Assembly: GCA_910584685.1 (NCBI GenBank)
Contig: CAJUAO010000013.1
Span: forward strand, 1-64,000
DNA: 64,000 nt
Direction: 5' to 3'
DNA from: an uncultured Lachnospiraceae bacterium
GTDB lineage: Bacteria > Bacillota > Clostridia > Lachnospirales > Lachnospiraceae
Positions 33,433 through 42,741 of this stretch are shown piece by piece. How positions within the stretch are numbered: the first letter of the stretch is position 1; each line of letters opens with the position of its first letter. The notes under the pieces were generated by a model. The model was not told where the DNA came from. It did no database searches and was given only the letters and a program-made list of their open reading frames with translations. A program made the translations under genes and the position numbers.

Positions 33433-34311
33433 ATGGAATTATTACAATTAAGATATTTCTACGCGGTGGCAATAAACCAGCACATTTCAAATACTGCAAA
33501 GCAGCTTCACATAGCCCAGCCATCCCTTACGCAGACTATTCACCGTCTTGAAAACGAGCTTGGCGTTAAGCTGTTTAAATCGTCAGGAAGAAATATTGTC
33601 CTTACGGAATATGGCAGTTATCTAATGAATAAAATAAAGCCTGTTATTGAAACAATAAATGAGATACCCGTTGAGCTTGCAGAGATGGCCCACCTTAATA
33701 AAAATATTATAAACGTAAATGTAATGGCGGCGTCTACCATAATTATAGACGCTCTTATAAAATACCAGGAGGAAAATAATGATGTAAAATTTCAGATTAA
33801 TCAGAGCACAAAGTCTGACATGGCAGATATAACAGTGTTTACCCAGCCCTTTTATCAGAAACAGAACGAATACACCTATGTGTTTTCAGAGGAAATTTAT
33901 CTTGCCGTTCCTGAAAAGTCTGTCTACTTAGGCATGGAAAGCGTCGCCTTGGAGATGATGAGGGATAAAAGCTTTATAAGCCTTGCGGGCTCAAAGCCCT
34001 TAAGGCAGATTTGCGACAGATTTTGCATGCACTCAGGATTTTCACCTAAAATTATATTTGAAAGCGACAGTCCTACTGCCGTAAGAAATATGATAGGTGC
34101 AAATCTTGGCATAGGCTTCTGGCCTCAGTTTTCATGGGGAAATATTAACGAAAACACCGTAGCCCTTATACCTATAAGCTCTCCTGTCTGCCGCAGGGAT
34201 ATAATAATGACAAGAGGCAATGATGAAAGTAAAAGCAATTACAATGAGGTTTGCAGATTTTTTAATTATCTGATACAATACTTTGAGAGCCTAAAGGAAA
34301 ACAAGGCATAA
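33433..34311 (+). CDS. LysR-family transcriptional regulator
   Basis: A 292-residue LTTR: winged helix-turn-helix at residues 1-60 (LQLRYFYAVAINQHISNTAK, then AQPSLTQTIHRLENELGVKL) and an effector domain with AVRNMIGANLGIGFWPQFSW. GGAAGGAGAGAAAA precedes the ATG. It is divergent from the SGNH/PQ-loop pair and 26 nt upstream of an aminopeptidase gene, so it may control either or both. The intergenic region is very AT-rich with no clear palindrome. Confidence 0.9.
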   Translation: MELLQLRYFYAVAINQHISNTAKQLHIAQPSLTQTIHRLENELGVKLFKSSGRNIVLTEYGSYLMNKIKPVIETINEIPVELAEMAHLNKNIINVNVMAASTIIIDALIKYQEENNDVKFQINQSTKSDMADITVFTQPFYQKQNEYTYVFSEEIYLAVPEKSVYLGMESVALEMMRDKSFISLAGSKPLRQICDRFCMHSGFSPKIIFESDSPTAVRNMIGANLGIGFWPQFSWGNINENTVALIPISSPVCRRDIIMTRGNDESKSNYNEVCRFFNYLIQYFESLKENKA

Positions 34312-34337
34312 GTAAATAAATTTATGAGGATTAAGCT

Positions 34338-35672
34338 ATGTTGAGTAAAAAAATGTATATGGAAACAGCGGAAAGGCTTATAAAAGCAATAGGTAAGTGT
34401 ACGTGTTCATTTACTACTGTAAGATATGTAAGGGAAAAGCTTGAGAATAGCGGATATCGGGAGCTTAAGCTAAGTGAAATGCCGGACTGGAAGGTAAATA
34501 AGGGCGAAAAGATATATATAAATGTATATGACAGTTCAATTTTTGCTTTTAATATAGGAGATAGGGCGGGAGAAAAAACAAACGGCTGCACATTAAGGCT
34601 TGCAGCGGCACATACGGACAGTCCTGCCCTTTATATAAAGCCAAAGCCTGAAATGATAAACAGAGGTTATGGAAAGGTAAATGTAGAAATGTACGGAGCA
34701 GCCATATTAAGCACATGGCTTGACAGACCTCTTTCTGCGGCAGGAAAGCTATCTCTAAGGAGTGATGATGTATTTTGTCCAAGAACAGTCATAACAGACA
34801 TAGGGACAAGCCTCTTTACCATACCAAACCTTGCCATACATCTTAACAGGGAGATAAACAGGGGTATAGAGCTAAACAGGCAAAATGATATGCAGCCCGT
34901 TTGCGCCATATTAGAGGAGCAGCTTAAAAGCTCATTTTTTATGGATTATCTTGGGGAGCAGCTTAATGTAAACAGGGAGGACATATTAGACTACGAGCTT
35001 TATATATATAATAATGAAGAAGGTTGCATTATGGGGCTGAATGATGATATAATATCATCACCGCGACTGGATAATATTACCTCTGTGGAAGCTATAATAA
35101 ACGCGCTTACGGCAGATACTTCCGGTCAGGAAAACAAATATGCAATAAAGGGGGCTGTACTTTTTGACAATGAAGAGGTAGGAAGCCGAAGCAAGCAGGG
35201 GGCTGATTCTTTAATGCTGTCCGTGATTATAGAAAGGCTTTATTTAAGCTTGGGACTTACAAGGGACATGTATCTTTCAGATATAGTAAACGGCTTTATG
35301 CTGTCGGCAGATGTGGCCCACGGGCTGCATCCAAATCATAATGAGAAGGCAGACGTGACAAATATAAATATGCTGAATGGAGGAGTTGTTTTTAAGAGAG
35401 CGTGCTCCCAGACATACAGCACAGACAGCAAGTCTGTGGCAATAGGAGAGCAGATATGCAGAAGGCACAATATACCGTATCAAAAATTTGCAAGCCGTTC
35501 CGATGTTACTACCGGCAGCACTCTTGGCAGCATAGCAAATAAATATCTTCCTCTGCGTACTGTGGATGTGGGCGTTCCTGTTCTTGCCATGCATTCGGCA
35601 AGGGAAACCATGGGAGTAAAGGACCAGTATTATTTGGAGCAGTTTGTTAAAGCGTTTTATGCGCAGCAGTAA
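34338..35672 (+). CDS. M18-family aminopeptidase
   Basis: Two-zinc cytosolic aminopeptidase of 444 residues. The metal and catalytic motifs are present: AAHTDSPALYIKPKP (His and catalytic Asp), SPRLDNITSVEA, FDNEEVGSRSKQGADS, SADVAHGLHPNHNEK and the final histidine near VLAMHSARETMG. The TET-like shell assembly of M18 enzymes is a family property, not visible here. GAGGATTAAGCT precedes the ATG. It lies in a run LysR-M18-M3-DUF1015-Fur with gaps of 10-37 nt, so it is likely cotranscribed with the second peptidase. Confidence 0.93.
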   Translation: MLSKKMYMETAERLIKAIGKCTCSFTTVRYVREKLENSGYRELKLSEMPDWKVNKGEKIYINVYDSSIFAFNIGDRAGEKTNGCTLRLAAAHTDSPALYIKPKPEMINRGYGKVNVEMYGAAILSTWLDRPLSAAGKLSLRSDDVFCPRTVITDIGTSLFTIPNLAIHLNREINRGIELNRQNDMQPVCAILEEQLKSSFFMDYLGEQLNVNREDILDYELYIYNNEEGCIMGLNDDIISSPRLDNITSVEAIINALTADTSGQENKYAIKGAVLFDNEEVGSRSKQGADSLMLSVIIERLYLSLGLTRDMYLSDIVNGFMLSADVAHGLHPNHNEKADVTNINMLNGGVVFKRACSQTYSTDSKSVAIGEQICRRHNIPYQKFASRSDVTTGSTLGSIANKYLPLRTVDVGVPVLAMHSARETMGVKDQYYLEQFVKAFYAQQ

Positions 35673-35693
35673 AGCATAGAAAGGAATAAAAAA

Positions 35694-37376
35694 ATGAAAA
35701 GATTTAAGGATTTGGAATATAAAAGAGTGGATTTTAAAGAGGCGGTAGGTATAGTAAGAAAGCTTGGCAACGATATAAAGGCAGCTAAAAGCGGTGATGA
35801 GTTAAAGAAGCTGTATAAGGAGTATCAGGAACAGAGCGGAAAATATAATACTGCCATAACCTTAGCAAGCATCAGAAATACCATAGATATGAATGACAAA
35901 TTCTATGAGGATGAAATGAATTACTATTATGAGGAGCTTCCAAAGTTTGAGGAGGAGGAGAAAAAGGTTATAAAGCTTCTTATGGAGTCGCCATATTTTA
36001 ATGAGTTAAGGGAAGCCTTTGGAGATATATTTGTTAAGAATAAAGAAATTGAGCAGAGACTTTCAAGTGAGGAGACCATAGAGGATTCTATCGAGGAAAG
36101 CAAGCTTACGCAGGAGTATTCTAAGGTTGCTGCAACCTGCTCAGTAGAGTTTATGGGAGAGGAGTGTAATTTCTATGGACTTTTAAAGCATATGGAAAGC
36201 ACGGACAGGCAGGAGAGAAAGGCCGCCTTTGAGGCTTGGGCAAAGCTTTATGAGGGGATTTCCGAAAAGCTTGATGATATATACACAAAGCTTGTTGAAA
36301 TAAGGGACAGAAAGGCAAAAAAGCTTGGTTTTGACAGCTATATAGACATGGCGTATGCATTTATGCACAGGTTTGATTATGATAAAAAGGATGTTGAAAG
36401 CTTCAGAAAGCAGGTAAAGGAGATAATAGTTCCTGCATGCGTAAAGCTTAGGGAGAAGCAGAGGGAAAGGCTTGGAGTTGATAAGCTTAGATTTTACGAT
36501 GAAAGCCTTATTTTCCCGGAAGGAAATGCAAAGCCTGTTGGCGACATGAAATATATGGTTGAGGAAGCAAGGAAAATGTACCATGAGCTGTCTGAGGAGA
36601 CAGGAGAATTTTTTGATTTTATGACAGATTATGAGCTGTTTGATTTGGAGACAAGACCGGGAAAGCATCAGGGAGGCTACTGTACGTATCTTGTTCAGTA
36701 TAAAGCGCCGTTTATCTTTTCAAACTTTAACGGAACAAGCGCAGATGTGGAGGTGCTTACCCATGAGGCAGGACATGCCTTTGCAGGCTATACGGCAGAA
36801 AGAAAGCAGGAGCTTTTGGAGTTTGCCGATACCACAAGCGAGGTGGCAGAGATACATTCCATGACAATGGAGCATTTTACTTATCCCTGGATGGAAAGAT
36901 TTTTTGGAGACAAGACTGATAAGTTTATATACGCCCATTTGTCACAAGCGCTTTTTGTTATGCCATATATGATGTGCGTAGATGAATTTCAGCATAAGGT
37001 ATTTGAAAAGCCTGATATGTCGCCTATGGAGAGAAGAAAGGTATGGAAATCATTGGAGGAGGAATATATGCCTTGGAGAGATTATGACGGCAACGAATTT
37101 CTTACAGGCGGAGGCTTTTGGATGCAGAAGCAGCATATTTTTATGTATCCCTTCTACTATATTGATTATGCCCTTGCCCAGACCTGCGCCTTCCAGCTTT
37201 ATGTAAGAAGCAGGCATGACAGTAAGGCGGCATGGAAGGATTACATGGCTCTCTGCGAGGTAGGCGGAAGCAAGGGATATCTTGATATACTTGAGTTAGG
37301 ACATTTAAACAGTCCTTTTGAGGAAGGAACCGTTAAGAATGCTACCCAGGAAGTATTTAAGGAGCTTGGCATTTAA
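35694..37376 (+). CDS. M3-family oligoendopeptidase
   Basis: Zinc metallopeptidase of the PepF/M3 type, 560 residues, expected to cut short peptides in the cytoplasm. The zinc motif HEAGHAF starts at H357, with the third ligand in SEVAEIHSMTMEHF. The C-terminal GGSKGYLDILELGHLNSPFE is typical for this subgroup. The N-terminal half is helical and charged. AAAGGAATAAAAAA precedes the ATG, 21 nt after the M18 gene. Together the two peptidases would complete peptide breakdown. Confidence 0.94.
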   Translation: MKRFKDLEYKRVDFKEAVGIVRKLGNDIKAAKSGDELKKLYKEYQEQSGKYNTAITLASIRNTIDMNDKFYEDEMNYYYEELPKFEEEEKKVIKLLMESPYFNELREAFGDIFVKNKEIEQRLSSEETIEDSIEESKLTQEYSKVAATCSVEFMGEECNFYGLLKHMESTDRQERKAAFEAWAKLYEGISEKLDDIYTKLVEIRDRKAKKLGFDSYIDMAYAFMHRFDYDKKDVESFRKQVKEIIVPACVKLREKQRERLGVDKLRFYDESLIFPEGNAKPVGDMKYMVEEARKMYHELSEETGEFFDFMTDYELFDLETRPGKHQGGYCTYLVQYKAPFIFSNFNGTSADVEVLTHEAGHAFAGYTAERKQELLEFADTTSEVAEIHSMTMEHFTYPWMERFFGDKTDKFIYAHLSQALFVMPYMMCVDEFQHKVFEKPDMSPMERRKVWKSLEEEYMPWRDYDGNEFLTGGGFWMQKQHIFMYPFYYIDYALAQTCAFQLYVRSRHDSKAAWKDYMALCEVGGSKGYLDILELGHLNSPFEEGTVKNATQEVFKELGI

Positions 37377-37412
37377 TAAAAAATATGGTAAAAGAAAGGT
37401 AAGGATTATATT

Positions 37413-38651
37413 ATGGCAACTATAAAACCTTTTGTCTGTGTAAGACCAAATGCACAGGCGGCAGATAAGGTAGCGGCGCTTCCCTATGATGTATATAACA
37501 GGGAGGAAGCTTATGAGGCAGTAAAGGGAAATGATTTATCATTTCTAAGAATAGACAGGGCAGAGACACAGTTTGAGCCTTCGGTAGATACCTATGACGA
37601 GAGAGTATATGATAAGGCAAAGGAGCTTCTTGACGGAATGATAGAGGACGGAACCTTTATTACTGACAGGGATGAATGTTATTATATATATGAGCTGACT
37701 ATGGATGGCAGGACACAGACAGGCCTTGTGGCATGCGCGTCTATAGATGATTATGCAGACAATATTATAAAGAAGCATGAAAATACAAGGGCAGATAAGG
37801 AAGCAGACCGTATACATCACGTGGATACATGTGACGCGCAGACAGGGCCTATATTCCTTGCATACAGGGCAAATGAAACTATACGCTCTATTATGGACAA
37901 GGTAAAGAAGGGGCAGACACTTTACAGCTTTACCTCTGATGACGGCATCAGGCATCAGGTATGGAAGATTGGTAAGCCAGAGGATATCGAAGCCATAAGG
38001 TCAGAATTTGAAAAAACAGACAGCATATATATAGCTGACGGACACCACAGAGCGGCGTCTGCCGTAAAGGTAGGCTTCAAAAGACGGGAAGAAAATCCGG
38101 ATTACAAGGGCGACGAGGAGTTTAATTTCTTTTTATCGGTGCTTTTTGCTGATGAGGAGCTTATGATTATGCCTTATAACAGAGTGGTAAAGGATTTGAA
38201 CGGACACAGCCCTGTGGAGTTTCTTGATTTAATAGGAAAAAGCTTTGTGGTAGAAAAGCTTGGCAGCCAGCCTTATGCCCCAACTGAAAAGGGTACTATA
38301 GGGATGTATTTGAATGAGGAATGGTACAGGCTTACAGCTAAGGAGGAGATAAGGTCTAAAGAGCCTGTAGAGGGACTTGATGTATCTCTTTTACAGAATA
38401 ATATTTTATCGCCAGTGCTTGGCATAGGAGACCCAAGGGTTGATAAGCGTATTGATTTTATCGGAGGCATAAGAGGTCTTAAGGAGCTTGAGAGAAGGTG
38501 CAGTCTTGATATGACGGTAGCGTTTTCCATGTATCCTACGTCTATACAGGAGCTTTTTGCCGTTTCCGACGCAGGGCTTTTAATGCCGCCAAAGTCTACA
38601 TGGTTTGAGCCGAAGCTTAGAAGCGGATTGTTTATACATAAGTTATCGTAA
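37413..38651 (+). CDS. DUF1015-family protein
   Basis: A 412-residue protein of the widespread DUF1015 (HTH-like/SpoIIE-unrelated) family: FVCVRPNAQAADKVAALPYD at the start, then NDLSFLRIDRAE, the central IADGHHRAASAVKVG and LSVLFADEELMIMPYNR. Its biochemical role is not established; in many anaerobes it sits beside serA/serC-type genes, whereas here it lies between peptidases and a Fur-family gene. AAAGAAAGGTAAGG precedes the ATG. The C-terminal end lies 10 nt before the Fur gene start. Confidence 0.88.
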   Translation: MATIKPFVCVRPNAQAADKVAALPYDVYNREEAYEAVKGNDLSFLRIDRAETQFEPSVDTYDERVYDKAKELLDGMIEDGTFITDRDECYYIYELTMDGRTQTGLVACASIDDYADNIIKKHENTRADKEADRIHHVDTCDAQTGPIFLAYRANETIRSIMDKVKKGQTLYSFTSDDGIRHQVWKIGKPEDIEAIRSEFEKTDSIYIADGHHRAASAVKVGFKRREENPDYKGDEEFNFFLSVLFADEELMIMPYNRVVKDLNGHSPVEFLDLIGKSFVVEKLGSQPYAPTEKGTIGMYLNEEWYRLTAKEEIRSKEPVEGLDVSLLQNNILSPVLGIGDPRVDKRIDFIGGIRGLKELERRCSLDMTVAFSMYPTSIQELFAVSDAGLLMPPKSTWFEPKLRSGLFIHKLS

Positions 38652-38661
38652 GAGAGGAAAT

Positions 38662-39102
38662 ATGGCAGAGTATAAAACGAAGCAGAGGGAAATGATACTT
38701 GATTATATGATAAAAAACAAGGATATACATGTTACGGCAGAAATGATAATAAATTATTTCAGGCTTCATGGCACGCCGATAGGAAAATCTACCGTTTACA
38801 GAAATCTTGACAGGTTGGTGGAGGAAAATGCGGTGAGGAAATTTACCATAGAGGACGGGGTAAGCGCCTGCTACCAGTATGCTCCTGACGGAAGCAGGTG
38901 CATGGAGCATTATCATTTTAAATGCAGTGAATGCGGCAGGCTGTTTCATGTCCAGTGTGATTTTATGAACGAGATATGCGAGCATGTGTATAAGGAGCAT
39001 AAATTTGTAATAGACAGCAGTAAGACGGTGTTTTATGGTATATGTGAGGAATGTAGAAAAAATAAAAGACGCGGGGAAAAGATAAAGGCAAGGCAGGTAT
39101 GA
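38662..39102 (+). CDS. Fur-family metal- or peroxide-responsive regulator
   Basis: A 146-residue Fur/Zur/PerR-type repressor. N-terminal winged helix: KTKQREMILDYMIKN..HVTAEMI and GKSTVYRNLDRLVEE. The metal domain has HYHFKCSECGRLFHVQC and CEECRKNKR, two CxxC pairs for structural zinc, plus HVQC and EH/HKFVID histidines as sensing-site candidates. Which metal it senses cannot be decided here. The ATG at 38662 follows AGAGAGGAAAT; an in-frame ATG at 38605 lies inside DUF1015. A Zn/Mn importer starts at 46078 with cassette 2 in between, which makes Zur plausible. Confidence 0.9.
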   Translation: MAEYKTKQREMILDYMIKNKDIHVTAEMIINYFRLHGTPIGKSTVYRNLDRLVEENAVRKFTIEDGVSACYQYAPDGSRCMEHYHFKCSECGRLFHVQCDFMNEICEHVYKEHKFVIDSSKTVFYGICEECRKNKRRGEKIKARQV

Positions 39103-39145
39103 TTTACCGATTTCTACCAAAAACGTGCAGATTTTGCAAAGCATA

Positions 39146-39173
39146 TTGAAAAAAATATATGTCATGTTATAAT
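39146..39173 (+). promoter_or_regulatory. Sigma-A promoter of cassette 2
   Basis: TTGAAA (39146-39151) and TATAAT (39168-39173) with a 16-nt spacer. The expected start near 39180 is followed immediately by the palindrome TAAACGTTTA, giving an arrangement typical of a repressed promoter. Confidence 0.65.
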
Positions 39174-39184
39174 TCAATTATTAG

Positions 39185-39194
39185 TAAACGTTTA
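39185..39194. promoter_or_regulatory. TAAACGTTTA operator-like palindrome
   Basis: A perfect 10-bp dyad, within the looser TTAGTAAACGTTTATTA, located just past the expected transcription start. The AAACGTTT core with central CG is characteristic of LacI/GalR-type operators; a metal repressor box is the alternative. Confidence 0.4.
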
Positions 39195-39241
39195 TTATGA
39201 TGTAACTGAAATGATATTTTTCAAAAAAAGGAGAAAAAGTT

Positions 39242-39694
39242 ATGGTAAAATTAAAAAAGATAGGTGTGCTTGCTGTGTCAGTTATTATGACCGTGTCCAG
39301 TGTTTTGAATGTGTATGCAGGAAGAGGAACAGGGAGTATTTACAAAGGTAATACACAAGTTGGAATATGGTATAATTATATGGAAAAACAATATGCAAAG
39401 GCATACACTATGGATATAACATCTGTACATTATGATAAAACAACTTATATGACAGTTAATGTCCAATCAATATATCCATATGGTGGCTCACATGCATATT
39501 ATGTTAATAAAACATTGAGTGCTGGCAATACAATGGATGTAGGTAAGGATGGTGATAAAGCAATTGCAGAGAAAAAAATACCAACTACTGAATATGGTAC
39601 ATCAGCATATACAAAGCATGTTATTATGATTGAGGGAACAGCATACACACCAGTATATTCAAATGGAACTTCAAATGTAGTAAAACCTGATTAA
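39242..39694 (+). CDS. Small exported protein (cassette 2)
   Basis: Not a family I recognise. A 150-residue product with a clear Sec signal peptide (VKLKKIGVLAVSVIMTVSS then NVYAG, likely cut after residue 26). The mature part is Tyr/Thr/Lys-rich, without cysteine, and has TTYMTVNVQSIYPYGGSHAYY and EYGTSAYTKH. It does not align convincingly with the exported proteins of cassettes 1 and 3 but occupies the same first position, has a similar size, and is followed by an inverted repeat and a lipoprotein gene. AAAGGAGAAAAAGTT precedes the ATG. Role unknown. Confidence 0.75.
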   Translation: MVKLKKIGVLAVSVIMTVSSVLNVYAGRGTGSIYKGNTQVGIWYNYMEKQYAKAYTMDITSVHYDKTTYMTVNVQSIYPYGGSHAYYVNKTLSAGNTMDVGKDGDKAIAEKKIPTTEYGTSAYTKHVIMIEGTAYTPVYSNGTSNVVKPD

Positions 39695-39713
39695 TGAAAT
39701 AAAATAATATTTT

Positions 39714-39782
39714 ACTGTCACAGGATAATTTATTATATTTAAAATTATAGAATTGAAATATTATATCTTGTCTTGTGGCAGT
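39714..39782 (+). other. Intercistronic inverted repeat after the cassette 2 exported-protein gene
   Basis: ACTGTCACA (39714-39722) pairs with TGTGGCAGT (39774-39782) through nine positions including one G-T wobble, enclosing an AT-rich 51-nt loop. It holds the same position as the hairpins in cassettes 1 and 3. Confidence 0.4.
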
Positions 39783-39801
39783 TAAAAGAAGGGGACAGAT
39801 A

Positions 39802-40767
39802 ATGAAAAAGATGTGTATAGCTTTAATATTAATAATTTTTATTATTATTTCGGGCTGTGAAAAAAACAGTAACAAAGGAGATAAAAGCAGTGAGTATATT
39901 TCACAAAATATTTCAGAGCAAGCAACAAAAGATGTTATGAATATATCACAGGAATTAGAATATTCGGCAGAAAAAGCGGATGCTATATTAGAGAAAATGG
40001 GAATGAAATCTTACGATATATGGAAATGGTTAAGACCTGAAAAAGGAGAAGAGACAGAAAAATTTTTAAATCAGGAGTTTGATGAATGGATGTCGCATAT
40101 AAATCCTGAATATTTGGAGGAAAAGCAGCAGAACAGAGAGCAGGAAATAGAAGAAGCAAGAAAATCAATTTACGGAAGGTATAAGGTGGAGCAGGAAACC
40201 CCCATTATTATCAAAATAAACTGTAAAGATGAAAATAAAAAATACATGACAGAGGAAAGATTTGGGGAAAGAGCATATTCATATCTTTCAAAAAATGGGT
40301 TTCTTGTAAAAGATGGTGACAAATGGTATGAAATATGTGGGTATGGTAATTATTGGAAAAATATGTTAGATTTAGGGTCTAATTATTGGGTGTATGATGT
40401 AGAGCCTTTAGTAGAGGTAGAATATCATGCATATGGATTTGATAAAATGGATGGAAAAACGTACAATGAAGAAAGGGTCAGGAAGATGTGTATTCCCAAT
40501 GTATATGTAGAAGAAAAATTTGAGGAGGGGACTTGTACATATGCATGTGAAAATTTAACTGTAAATGTTTATTACAGATTATATGATGAAAGAGAGGTTT
40601 TGGATAGGGGAAAGCAAAGAGCTGCTTATATTTGCTTTTATATAATGTTGGATGAATATAAAGCAGTAACATGTAATCTTTCTGCAGTGTTGGATAGTAC
40701 AGGTTATTATAGTGAAATAACAGAGGAAAAGCTTCGGGAGATATTTACCGTTAGAGAATATAAATAA
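39802..40767 (+). CDS. Lipoprotein of unknown function (cassette 2)
   Basis: A 321-residue lipoprotein: MKKMCIALILIIFIIISGC signal, lipobox ISGC with the cysteine at residue 19, then a Lys/Ser/Asn-rich linker. The body is acidic, with a helical, Glu-rich part at about residues 40-130 and a strand-rich C-terminal half (WVYDVEPLVEVEYHAYGFDK, TYACENLTVNVYYRLYDE). No propeller repeats and no C-x4-C-x-H-x4-C signature are present, so it is not related to the lipoproteins of cassettes 1 and 3. The ATG at 39802 follows GAAGGGGACAGATA and starts the signal peptide; an in-frame ATG at 39775 would only extend it. Function unknown. Confidence 0.72.
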   Translation: MKKMCIALILIIFIIISGCEKNSNKGDKSSEYISQNISEQATKDVMNISQELEYSAEKADAILEKMGMKSYDIWKWLRPEKGEETEKFLNQEFDEWMSHINPEYLEEKQQNREQEIEEARKSIYGRYKVEQETPIIIKINCKDENKKYMTEERFGERAYSYLSKNGFLVKDGDKWYEICGYGNYWKNMLDLGSNYWVYDVEPLVEVEYHAYGFDKMDGKTYNEERVRKMCIPNVYVEEKFEEGTCTYACENLTVNVYYRLYDEREVLDRGKQRAAYICFYIMLDEYKAVTCNLSAVLDSTGYYSEITEEKLREIFTVREYK

Positions 40768-40893
40768 AATTTTTAAATCATTTATAATTAAATATATTTA
40801 AAAATATAAAATAACAAACGAAAGAAAAAATATAAAAATATATTAATATGCTATAGAGAATTATAATTAATTAAATTAAAAAGGAAATAATAT

Positions 40894-41442
40894 ATGAACA
40901 GCATAATTATATATAATAAAAGAAAGCCTTTTGACTATATAAGAAAAAAACTGCATGAAGTAGGGCTGGAGGAAAATATTGATTTCACTGTCTGTAACTT
41001 AGAAGAAAACATCTTACAGGCAGATGCATTAATGTTAAAGCTGAATAATTTTAATGAAGTAAAAAAATCTATTTACGAAAAAAATGAAATTATAGTCAGA
41101 GGTGAATATAACAGTAATAATATAAAAATAAGACTGGCGGATATAACATACCTGCAAAAGGAAAGGTATGGCTGTACTGTCCATGTAACCAAAGAAAAAT
41201 CAGAAAATGATTATGAGGGACAGTTGTTTTTACGTGAAAAGCTTGATATAATGTATGGTAGGCTTAAAGACTATGAATTTGAGTATGCCCATAGCAGTTA
41301 TATGGTTAATATATGTCATGTTGATGAATGTAGTAGAACAAGGTTAAAATTGGATTCAGGGGTGACGCTTGATATTTCAAGATCAAAAAGCAAGTTTTTT
41401 AATGAACGATTTATATATTATACGGATAAATTTTTATTATAA
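40894..41442 (+). CDS. LytTR DNA-binding regulator without a normal receiver domain (cassette 2)
   Basis: A 182-residue protein. Its C-terminal half (about residues 75-175) is a LytTR domain: IKIRLADITYLQKERYGCTV, then FEYAHSSYMVNICHVDECS, matching the RxHxSYxVN landmark of the family. The N-terminal 70 residues look like a shrunken alpha/beta receiver-like domain (SIIIYNKRKPFDYIRKKL, DALMLKL) without a visible phosphoacceptor aspartate. It probably regulates the cassette without a histidine kinase, perhaps by an unusual signal. No histidine kinase gene is nearby. The start follows AAAAAGGAAATAATAT. Confidence 0.78.
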   Translation: MNSIIIYNKRKPFDYIRKKLHEVGLEENIDFTVCNLEENILQADALMLKLNNFNEVKKSIYEKNEIIVRGEYNSNNIKIRLADITYLQKERYGCTVHVTKEKSENDYEGQLFLREKLDIMYGRLKDYEFEYAHSSYMVNICHVDECSRTRLKLDSGVTLDISRSKSKFFNERFIYYTDKFLL

Positions 41443-41535
41443 TAAAAGCATTTTTTAATTTTTGCTAAATTTAACATAAGGGAATAGAAGCGGTAACTGT
41501 ATTTTGAATTTTAGCTGAAGGGAGAATAAATTTTT

Positions 41536-42729
41536 ATGAATAAGAAAAAGAAAATAATAATTATATCAGCTTTTAGTATAACTGTCATAGCGGCAGTTAT
41601 CGTTATAGCATGTATATATAATCACAAGGATACTTCGTTAAGCGCAGTGGGAGACATATATGAAAGCAATGCCGCAGGTCTTGTGGAAACAGAAAATCTT
41701 ATATATTACGTATCAGATATGCAAAACGGATATATATATGTATATGATAAAAATACAAAAGCCTCCTCTGTTTTATGCAATAATCCTGAATGTAAGCACA
41801 ATACAGGGAGCTGTGTCGCAAGTGTTTTTGAGCCAAGAATGTGTATAAATACACTTTGCAGCTATAACAATAATCTGTATTATGCAGATTATGATATAAG
41901 CTCAGGAAACCGTGTTGTATTATATAAGGTTTCAATGGACGGCTCAAGTAAGGATAACATATTGACGGTTTATGAGTTTCCGGCAGGTGAGGAGACAAGC
42001 CTTCAGGATATAAATATAAGCTCAAACGGTGAAAATATATATTTGTATACGGGAGAATGTTATGACGGGGAGGACCCTTTAAAGAAAAGGCTGATTGTCT
42101 ATCAGATAAATCTAAAGGCTGAAAGCATAAAAAAGCTTACGGAGGATGATAAATATGGCGGGTATATAGATATATGCGGCTTTGATTCTGATAATATATA
42201 TTACAGCATAATATTTTTTTCAAAGGATTTGAAGAATACATACGGCTCTGTATACAGATATAACATTAAATCAGACGAAAAAGAAATATTGGCTGATGAG
42301 CTTAAAAGCGTAAACACCTTATGTTTATCCGGTAAATATATTTATTATAACGTTTTTCAGGGAAATGTATATAAATATGATTTAAGTACAGGTAAGACAG
42401 AGGAATTTATAAGCTTTGAAAATCCGGAAAACATGGCGGGCAGATTATATGCAGATGATACATATATTTATTATTACAATTATAATGCAGATTACACGGA
42501 TGAAACAGAGACATATTTATATGTATATGATAAGGACGGAAAATTAAAAGGCTCTGCAAAAACATTGCCGGCAGATGAGAATATAATAAAGGCATATGCA
42601 ATAAAAGACAGGCTGATATTTGGGACCTGCAGCATGACGGACGACACTAAAATGAAATATAGCTGTATAGATAAAAATGATATAACGGCAGGAGAGATAA
42701 AGTGGAGGGATTTATTGCAGGAAAATTAA
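41536..42729 (+). CDS. Propeller-like lipoprotein with C-x4-C-x-H-x4-C signature (cassette 2)
   Basis: A 397-residue protein with N-terminal KKKK, a hydrophobic stretch and a plausible lipobox VIAC (cysteine 26); a simple membrane anchor is the alternative. The rest is strand-rich with Tyr-heavy repeats (NGYIYVYDK, NNLYYADYD, GKYIYYNVF, DTYIYYYNYN), as in DUF5050-type propellers. C81-x4-C86-x-H88-x4-C93 (VLCNNPECKHNTGSC) has exactly the spacing of the cassette 1 and 3 lipoproteins, although overall similarity is low. GAAGGGAGAATAAA precedes the start. It is directly followed by the ABC ATPase gene (12-nt gap), suggesting that lipoprotein and transporter act together. Confidence 0.75.
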   Translation: MNKKKKIIIISAFSITVIAAVIVIACIYNHKDTSLSAVGDIYESNAAGLVETENLIYYVSDMQNGYIYVYDKNTKASSVLCNNPECKHNTGSCVASVFEPRMCINTLCSYNNNLYYADYDISSGNRVVLYKVSMDGSSKDNILTVYEFPAGEETSLQDINISSNGENIYLYTGECYDGEDPLKKRLIVYQINLKAESIKKLTEDDKYGGYIDICGFDSDNIYYSIIFFSKDLKNTYGSVYRYNIKSDEKEILADELKSVNTLCLSGKYIYYNVFQGNVYKYDLSTGKTEEFISFENPENMAGRLYADDTYIYYYNYNADYTDETETYLYVYDKDGKLKGSAKTLPADENIIKAYAIKDRLIFGTCSMTDDTKMKYSCIDKNDITAGEIKWRDLLQEN

Positions 42730-42741
42730 AGGAGGATTAAT

